From contig JAHHGT010000001.1 of NCBI GenBank assembly GCA_019359745.1, positions 248,001 through 312,000 on the forward strand: DNA of 64,000 nt, given 5' to 3'. This document shows, one piece after another, positions 59,511-64,000 of the stretch. The notes under the pieces are model-generated. The model worked only from the letters and a program-made list of their open reading frames with translations. It was not told the DNA's origin and ran no database searches. Each line of letters begins with the position of its first letter. Position 1 is the first letter of the stretch. This stretch comes from Aphanothece saxicola GSE-SYN-MK-01-06B (lineage in GTDB: Bacteria > Cyanobacteriota > Cyanobacteriia > PCC-6307 > Cyanobiaceae). Both the position numbers and the translations under genes were made by a program.

Positions 59511-60038
59511 GTGTTGCACCGCCTGTTGTTGCTTCCCCTGCTGTCGCCCTTGCTGGTGACCCTGCTGGTGGCGGCCCTCAACCCCAGGCCCACCCTGCCC
59601 CTGCGGCTGCTCACCTGGCAGACCCCGGCGTTGCCGATCGGCCTGTGGATGGCCATCGCCGCCGGGGGTGGGGCGGCCCTGAGCGCCAGCGCCACGGCCC
59701 TGGCCCTGCGCCAGGGGGAGCGGCCGTCCCTGCGCCGCACCGTCCACCGCCGTCAGGAGCGTGAGCCCTGGACAGCCCCGTGGACTGACAGCACCGAGGC
59801 GCGATCCACGTCCAGGTCCCCCAGGGCCAGCGATGCTCCGGTCGCCGCGGCGCCCGCCGGCCCCAGCCGTGCCCCCGGCGAACCGGCACCAACGGTATCG
59901 GTCCCCTATCGCGTGCTGCACCGCCCCGAGGGCGGCGCCCCCAGGCCCTTTCGTCCCGAACCGGCCGCGGTGTCGCGCCCTGCGGCCGTGGCTACCGTTG
60001 ATGACGACTGGCGCGATGGCGATGGCGAGGAGTGGTGA
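59511..60038 (+). CDS. Hypothetical membrane protein with Pro/Arg-rich tail
   Basis: A 175-residue protein starting at GTG 59511, 11 bp after ubiX. Two membrane segments (LLLLPLLSPLLVTLLVAAL, ALPIGLWMAIAAGGGAALSA), then a disordered tail rich in Arg, Pro and Ala ending in DDDWRDGDGEEW. No family recognised. The conserved-looking part is only the N-terminal two-helix hairpin plus a possible Trp/Asp C-terminal motif; similar proteins occur next to ubiX in related genomes as far as I recall. Cotranscription with ubiX is likely. Confidence 0.65.
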   Translation: MLHRLLLLPLLSPLLVTLLVAALNPRPTLPLRLLTWQTPALPIGLWMAIAAGGGAALSASATALALRQGERPSLRRTVHRRQEREPWTAPWTDSTEARSTSRSPRASDAPVAAAPAGPSRAPGEPAPTVSVPYRVLHRPEGGAPRPFRPEPAAVSRPAAVATVDDDWRDGDGEEW

Positions 60039-60094
60039 GTCCCGTCTCCGCGCACACCTGAGGCTGGAGCACGCTGCCTAAAGTCCCCACACCC

Positions 60095-60580
60095 ATGCGC
60101 CCAGGGATCGCTCCGGTGACCGAGACCCCCAGCAACACGCCAGCTCCTGTCACCACCACGCCGGAGGCGAAGCCCGCCACGCCGGAGGCGCAGACAGCAG
60201 CCCCGAAGGCGAAGCCCCCTGCGCCGGAGGACAAGCCCTTCGAGGTGTTCGTGCCGGAGCTGCTGCTGCCGGCCTTGATCAAGGAGATCGAGGCCTACGG
60301 AGGGCCGTCCCCAGAGCTGGCGTTCGAGCAGGGCGCCATGCCCGTGGTGGGGGCGGACTGCTGGATGGTCCGCGGCAAGCTTCCCGGCGAGCGCCGCTTC
60401 TGGCTCTGCTTCACCCAGCCGGACATCAGTTCCGCCAAGACCATCGCCCTGACGGAAGGGGGGGGCAGCCCCAGCCTGCTGGAGTCGTTCCTGATCGATG
60501 AGAAGAAGATGACCCTCCAGCTGCTGGTGTCGCGGGTGGTGCAGCGCCTCAACGGCCAGAAGTGGCTCGGGCCCAACTGA
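60095..60580 (+). CDS. DUF2996 protein
   Basis: A 161-residue protein. The N-terminal ~45 residues are Pro/Ala/Thr-rich and carry repeats (TPEAKPATPEAQ). The folded part (FEVFVPELLLPALIKEIEAY, ADCWMVRGKLPGERRFWLCF, then SLLESFLIDEKKMTLQLLV and VVQRLNGQKWLGPN) is characteristic of the cyanobacterial/plastid DUF2996 family. Function unknown. A GTG at 60116 (MTETPSN) is an alternative start. Between ubiX and acsF on the same strand. Confidence 0.85.
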   Translation: MRPGIAPVTETPSNTPAPVTTTPEAKPATPEAQTAAPKAKPPAPEDKPFEVFVPELLLPALIKEIEAYGGPSPELAFEQGAMPVVGADCWMVRGKLPGERRFWLCFTQPDISSAKTIALTEGGGSPSLLESFLIDEKKMTLQLLVSRVVQRLNGQKWLGPN

Positions 60581-60597
60581 GCTCCTGATCCCTTCGC

Positions 60598-60624
60598 CGG
60601 CTTCACATCCACGGCTTCACATCC
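60598..60624 (+). repeat. Short tandem repeat before acsF
   Basis: CGGCTTCACATCC occurs at 60598-60610 and 60612-60624, separated by one base. It lies in the 104-base gap between DUF2996 and acsF, about 60 bases before the acsF start, where a promoter or regulator site would be expected. Role not established. Confidence 0.7.
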
Positions 60625-60684
60625 GGACCGATCGCGGGGATCGATGCCTACGATGGCGGCCGAGCTCTCTGAACGTCCAGCGCG

Positions 60685-61776
60685 ATGGTGCCTCCCGCCA
60701 CCCAAGCCCCCACCGCCCCCCGGGTGGGCACCCCGGATGCCCCGGCCATCAAGGACCCGGTGAAGGACACGATCCTCACCCCGCGCTTCTACACCACGGA
60801 TTTCGACGCCATGGCGGCGATGGATCTGCGGCCCAACGAAGTGGAGCTGGAGGCCATCTGCGAGGAGTTCCGCAAGGACTACAACCGCCACCATTTCGTC
60901 CGTGACGGCCAGTTTGAAGGTGCCGCCGACAAGCTCGACCCCGAAACCCGCCGGGTGTTCGTCGAGTTCCTCGAGCAGAGCTGCACCTCGGAGTTCTCCG
61001 GTTTCCTGCTCTACAAGGAACTCAGCCGTCGCATCAAGGAGCGCAACCCGCTGCTGGCGGAATGCTTCGCCCACATGGCCCGCGATGAAGCCCGCCACGC
61101 CGGCTTCCTCAACAAGGCCATGGCTGATTTCGGCCTGCAGCTCGACCTGGGCTTCCTGACGGCCACCAAGGCCTACACCCACTTCCAGCCCAAGTTCATC
61201 TTCTACGCCACCTACCTCTCCGAGAAGATCGGCTACTGGCGCTACATCGCCATTTACCGCCATCTCGAGCAGCATCCCGAAAGCAAGATCTTCCCGATCT
61301 TCAACTTCTTCGAGAACTGGTGCCAGGACGAGAACCGCCACGGCGATTTCTTTGATGCCCTGATGAAGGCCCAACCGGACACGGTGCGTGGCTTCACGGC
61401 CCGCCTCTGGTGCCGCTTCTTCCTGCTGGCCGTTTTTGCCACCATGTATGTGCGTGACGTGGCCCGCAAGGAGTTCTACGAGGCCCTCGGGCTCGATGCC
61501 CGCACCTACGACAAGTACGTGATCGCCAAGACCAACGAAACCTCCGCCCGGGTGTTCCCCGTGGTGCTCAACGTCGAGCACCCCGAGTTCTATGAGCGGC
61601 TGGAGAAGCTGGTGCAGAACAACGCCGCCCTTGATCGGGCTGAGCGTTCCGGCGGCCCGGCGCCGGTGCGTGCCCTGCGCAAGCTGCCCCACTGGGTCGG
61701 CAACGGTGTCCAGATGGCGCGCCTGTTCCTGATGGCTCCGATTCGCAGCGAGCGCTTCCAGCCCGCCGTGCGCTGA
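60685..61776 (+). CDS. acsF: Mg-protoporphyrin IX monomethyl ester (oxidative) cyclase
   Basis: A 363-residue diiron enzyme that makes the isocyclic ring of chlorophyll using O2 (AcsF/ChlA/Sll1214 type), associated with the membrane. Seen: [55 protein letters not shown] and [17 protein letters not shown], which give the carboxylate/His iron ligands (two E/D-x-x-RH clusters). Length is normal. It follows the DUF2996 gene and precedes tldD. Confidence 0.98.
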   Translation: MVPPATQAPTAPRVGTPDAPAIKDPVKDTILTPRFYTTDFDAMAAMDLRPNEVELEAICEEFRKDYNRHHFVRDGQFEGAADKLDPETRRVFVEFLEQSCTSEFSGFLLYKELSRRIKERNPLLAECFAHMARDEARHAGFLNKAMADFGLQLDLGFLTATKAYTHFQPKFIFYATYLSEKIGYWRYIAIYRHLEQHPESKIFPIFNFFENWCQDENRHGDFFDALMKAQPDTVRGFTARLWCRFFLLAVFATMYVRDVARKEFYEALGLDARTYDKYVIAKTNETSARVFPVVLNVEHPEFYERLEKLVQNNAALDRAERSGGPAPVRALRKLPHWVGNGVQMARLFLMAPIRSERFQPAVR

Positions 61777-61816
61777 GCCGACCCGCCAGAATCGGCCCAG
61801 TTCTTCTTTTCGCCGC

Positions 61817-63277
61817 TTGGTTGTCTCCCCTCCCACCGGCGCCCTTGCCGCCACCGAGCGGTCCGCCTCGCCGGCGGCCCTCGGTGATCCGGCCTGGCGG
61901 TCCGTTCTGGAACCCCTTCTGGCCGGTGGCCGATCGGCAGGAGCCGATCTTGTCGAGGTGTTCCTGGAGCGCTCCGACCACCTCGGCCTGCTTGCCGAGC
62001 AGGACAGCATCACCAGCGTCAGCCCCGCCTTCGGGGCCGGAGCCGGACTGCGGGTGTTCCTGGGGGAGCGCGACGGCTTCGTCTCCACCAACGACCTGAG
62101 CGCCGCCGGCCTGCGGGCCGCCCTCGAGCAGGCCCTCGGCATGCTGGGGCTGGTGCTGCCGGTGCAGGCCGGTGGCCGCTTCGATGGCCTTCCGGAGCTG
62201 CGGGACTTTGCCGCCACCAAAGAGGGTTGGTTGCACGCCTGTCCCTCCCTGGCCGAAGCCACGGGCCGGCTGCTGGAGGGCACCGACCGGCTGCAGACCC
62301 ATGGCCAGCACCTGCAGGTGCGCCGGGGCAGCTATGCCCGCGACTGGCAGGAAGTCCTGGTGGCCGCCAGTGACGGCACCTTCGCCCGCGATGTGCGCCT
62401 GCACCAGTCGGTGGGCCTCAACGTGCTGGCCACCGACGGCGACCACCGGGCCAGCCTGGGCCGTCGCTACGGCACCTCCGACAGCCCCGATGACCTGCGT
62501 CACTGGGATGCGGAAGCGGCCGCCGTCGATGTCTGCAGCAGCGCCGGCAGCATGCTCTACGCCGATTACGTCGAGGCCGGCCAGTTCCCCGTCGTGCTGG
62601 CCAACCGCTTCGGTGGTGTGATCTTCCACGAGGCCTGCGGCCATCTGCTGGAAACCACCCAGGTGGAGCGGGCCACCACCCCCTTCGCCGAGATGGTGGG
62701 CCAGCCCATTGCCCACCCCTCCCTCACCGCCATCGACGAGGGTCTCACCGCTGGTGCTTTCGGCTCCCTTTCGATGGACGACGAGGGCATGGAACCCCAG
62801 CGCACCGTGCTGATCGAGAACGGCATCCTGCAGCGCTTCCTCAGCGACCGGGCCGGCGAACGCCGCACCGGCCACCCACGCACCGGCAGCGGCCGCCGCC
62901 AGAGCCATGCCTTCGCTGCCGCCAGCCGCATGCGCAACACCTTCATCGCCGCTGGCCCCCACACGCCGGAGCAACTGATCGCCTCCGTCGACAAGGGGCT
63001 CTATTGCAAGTCGATGGGCGGCGGCAGTGTCGGCCCCACGGGCCAGTTCAACTTCGCCGTTGAGGAGGGCTACCTGATCGAGAACGGCAGCCTCACCCGG
63101 CCGGTCAAGGGCGCCACCCTGATCGGCGATGCCAAGGAGGTGATGCCCAGGATCTCCATGTGCGCCAACGATCTGGAGCTGGCCGCCGGCTTCTGCGGCT
63201 CGGTCAGCGGCAGCATCTTCGTCACCGTGGGCCAGCCCCACATCAAGGTCGACACCATCACCGTGGGAGGACGCTGA
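61817..63277 (+). CDS. tldD: TldD-family metalloprotease subunit
   Basis: A 486-residue member of the TldD/PmbA protease. The zinc motif is HEACGH (His271-His276) in [16 protein letters not shown], and later [20 protein letters not shown] and ARIATD-like C-terminal [17 protein letters not shown]. TldD pairs with TldE (gene following) into a heterodimer that degrades unfolded peptides and matures some RiPPs/microcins. It starts at TTG 61817 or slightly downstream. Confidence 0.95.
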   Translation: MVVSPPTGALAATERSASPAALGDPAWRSVLEPLLAGGRSAGADLVEVFLERSDHLGLLAEQDSITSVSPAFGAGAGLRVFLGERDGFVSTNDLSAAGLRAALEQALGMLGLVLPVQAGGRFDGLPELRDFAATKEGWLHACPSLAEATGRLLEGTDRLQTHGQHLQVRRGSYARDWQEVLVAASDGTFARDVRLHQSVGLNVLATDGDHRASLGRRYGTSDSPDDLRHWDAEAAAVDVCSSAGSMLYADYVEAGQFPVVLANRFGGVIFHEACGHLLETTQVERATTPFAEMVGQPIAHPSLTAIDEGLTAGAFGSLSMDDEGMEPQRTVLIENGILQRFLSDRAGERRTGHPRTGSGRRQSHAFAAASRMRNTFIAAGPHTPEQLIASVDKGLYCKSMGGGSVGPTGQFNFAVEEGYLIENGSLTRPVKGATLIGDAKEVMPRISMCANDLELAAGFCGSVSGSIFVTVGQPHIKVDTITVGGR

Positions 63278-63279
63278 CC

Positions 63280-64000
63280 ATGGAGAGCACCACATCGCTC
63301 AGCGCCAGCCTCGACGCCGAGGTGCTGCGCCAACGGCTCGCCAGCCTGGCCCACGCCGAGGGCGTCCGGCGCTGGGATCTTGGCGCTTCCTGCAGCACCG
63401 ACACCTCCGTGCAGGTCGACCGGGGCGAGGCCAAACAGATGAAAGGCGCCCAGCGCAGCGCCATCACCCTGCGGGTCTGGAACGACGACGGTCTGGTGGG
63501 CATCACCAGCACTTCCGACCTCTCCGACGCTGGCCTGGCCCGGGCCCTGGCCGGCGCCCGCGACGCCAGTGCCTACGGCAACGTCGATGAGATCCCTGAT
63601 TTCTCCCCCCTGGCCACGGCGCCGCTGCCGGTACTGGAGCAGCCCCTCAGCACCCCGCTGAGCATCCTCACCCTTCTCGACACCCTCAAGGACGCAGAGC
63701 GCGACTTGCTCGCCCGCCATCCCGCCATCGGCACGGTGCCCTACAACGGCCTCGCCCAGCGCAGCAGCGACCGGCTTTACATCAACAGTGACGGCGCCTG
63801 TCGTCAGCAGCGGCTCAGCACGGCCTCCCTGTACCTCTATGCCCGGGCCGAAGAGGCGGGCCGCAAGCCCCGCAGCAGCGGCGCCGTGCGGCTGGCCTAC
63901 GGCGCCGCTGACCTCGATGTGGCCGGCTGCGTGCAGGAGGCGGCGGAACGCACCATCGCCCACCTTGATTACGCCCCCATCGCCACGGGCCGCTACACCT
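63280..64000 (+). CDS. tldE: TldE/PmbA-like subunit, partial at right edge
   Basis: At least 240 codons from ATG 63280, 2 bp after tldD, running off the window with no stop. The N-terminal TldD/PmbA fold is visible (WDLGASCSTDTSVQVDRGEAKQ broken here for length, ITLRVWNDDGLVGITSTSDLS, GLARALAGARDASAYG, YINSDGACRQQ). It is the non-zinc partner of TldD in the heterodimeric protease. The C-terminal half lies outside the window. Confidence 0.92.
   Translation, partial: MESTTSLSASLDAEVLRQRLASLAHAEGVRRWDLGASCSTDTSVQVDRGEAKQMKGAQRSAITLRVWNDDGLVGITSTSDLSDAGLARALAGARDASAYGNVDEIPDFSPLATAPLPVLEQPLSTPLSILTLLDTLKDAERDLLARHPAIGTVPYNGLAQRSSDRLYINSDGACRQQRLSTASLYLYARAEEAGRKPRSSGAVRLAYGAADLDVAGCVQEAAERTIAHLDYAPIATGRYT

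Noticed and set aside
61777-61816. Weak hairpin GCCGA...TCGGC followed by TTCTTCTTTT after acsF
   Set aside because: Only a 5-bp stem with a 10-base loop; too weak to call a terminator with confidence.
60295-62283. 662-codon minus-strand frame opposite acsF/tldD
   Set aside because: Antisense of two certain genes, with no domain and a biased composition.

Overview
The window reads as a chromosome segment of a high-GC unicellular picocyanobacterium, most likely the Synechococcus/Cyanobium (alpha-cyanobacterial) group. Seen evidence: photosynthesis genes (acsF, psb30/ycf12, phosphoribulokinase, class II fructose-bisphosphate aldolase), several families largely restricted to cyanobacteria and plastids (DUF3685/Ycf55-like, DUF3727, DUF2996, Ycf20-like), GTG/TTG starts, very tight packing with ATGA-type overlaps, and a GC-rich third codon position. 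The species assignment is inference.

Layout. 1-13.5 kb: core genes, including hisA, a Fur-family regulator, a DUF3685 - thioredoxin-like - fumC run, a pilin-like gene, phoH, and the run ruvX - DUF3727 - yqeG phosphatase - proB. 13.5-26 kb: accessory genes. These are a PfkB protein with a broken active site paired with a small coiled-coil protein, a class A beta-lactamase of the disulfide-bridged carbapenemase-like type, a PAP2 phosphatase, an SDR lacking the catalytic Tyr, a secreted TPR-CHAT protease followed by a dead zinc-metallopeptidase homologue and a membrane-anchored protein, and an MscS channel with a cNMP-like domain. 26-33 kb: a cytochrome P450, then an AT-richer stretch that I read as an integron cassette array without integrase. 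It holds four attC-like sites (27703-27771, 28445-28544, 29194-29283, 29936-30023), all oriented on the minus strand and separating single promoterless-looking genes (cupin, TM protein, small secreted-type domain, HEPN-like, SnoaL-like). It abuts a large alpha/beta-hydrolase-subtilisin fusion protein.

33-64 kb: dense housekeeping DNA. lpxD, leuB, prk, prepilin peptidase, accD, an oxidoreductase and fba lead to a strong terminator. UPF0182 is divergent from thrC, which is followed by a MoaD/ThiS carrier. After these come ftsH, rpmF, a plant-type glycerate kinase, a Ycf20-like protein, a CbbY-like phosphatase, recJ and ClC (with psb30 nested antisense in its 3' end), a split UPF0016 transporter, an RNB-family protein without catalytic residues, ubiX, DUF2996, acsF, and tldD/tldE running off the right edge.

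The most unusual content is (i) the attC/cassette array, (ii) the TPR-CHAT / pseudo-metallopeptidase / membrane-anchor cluster, (iii) the hydrolase-protease fusion, and (iv) a notable number of pseudo-enzymes (PfkB, RNB, metallopeptidase, SDR). No rRNA, tRNA, CRISPR array or insertion sequence was recognised.
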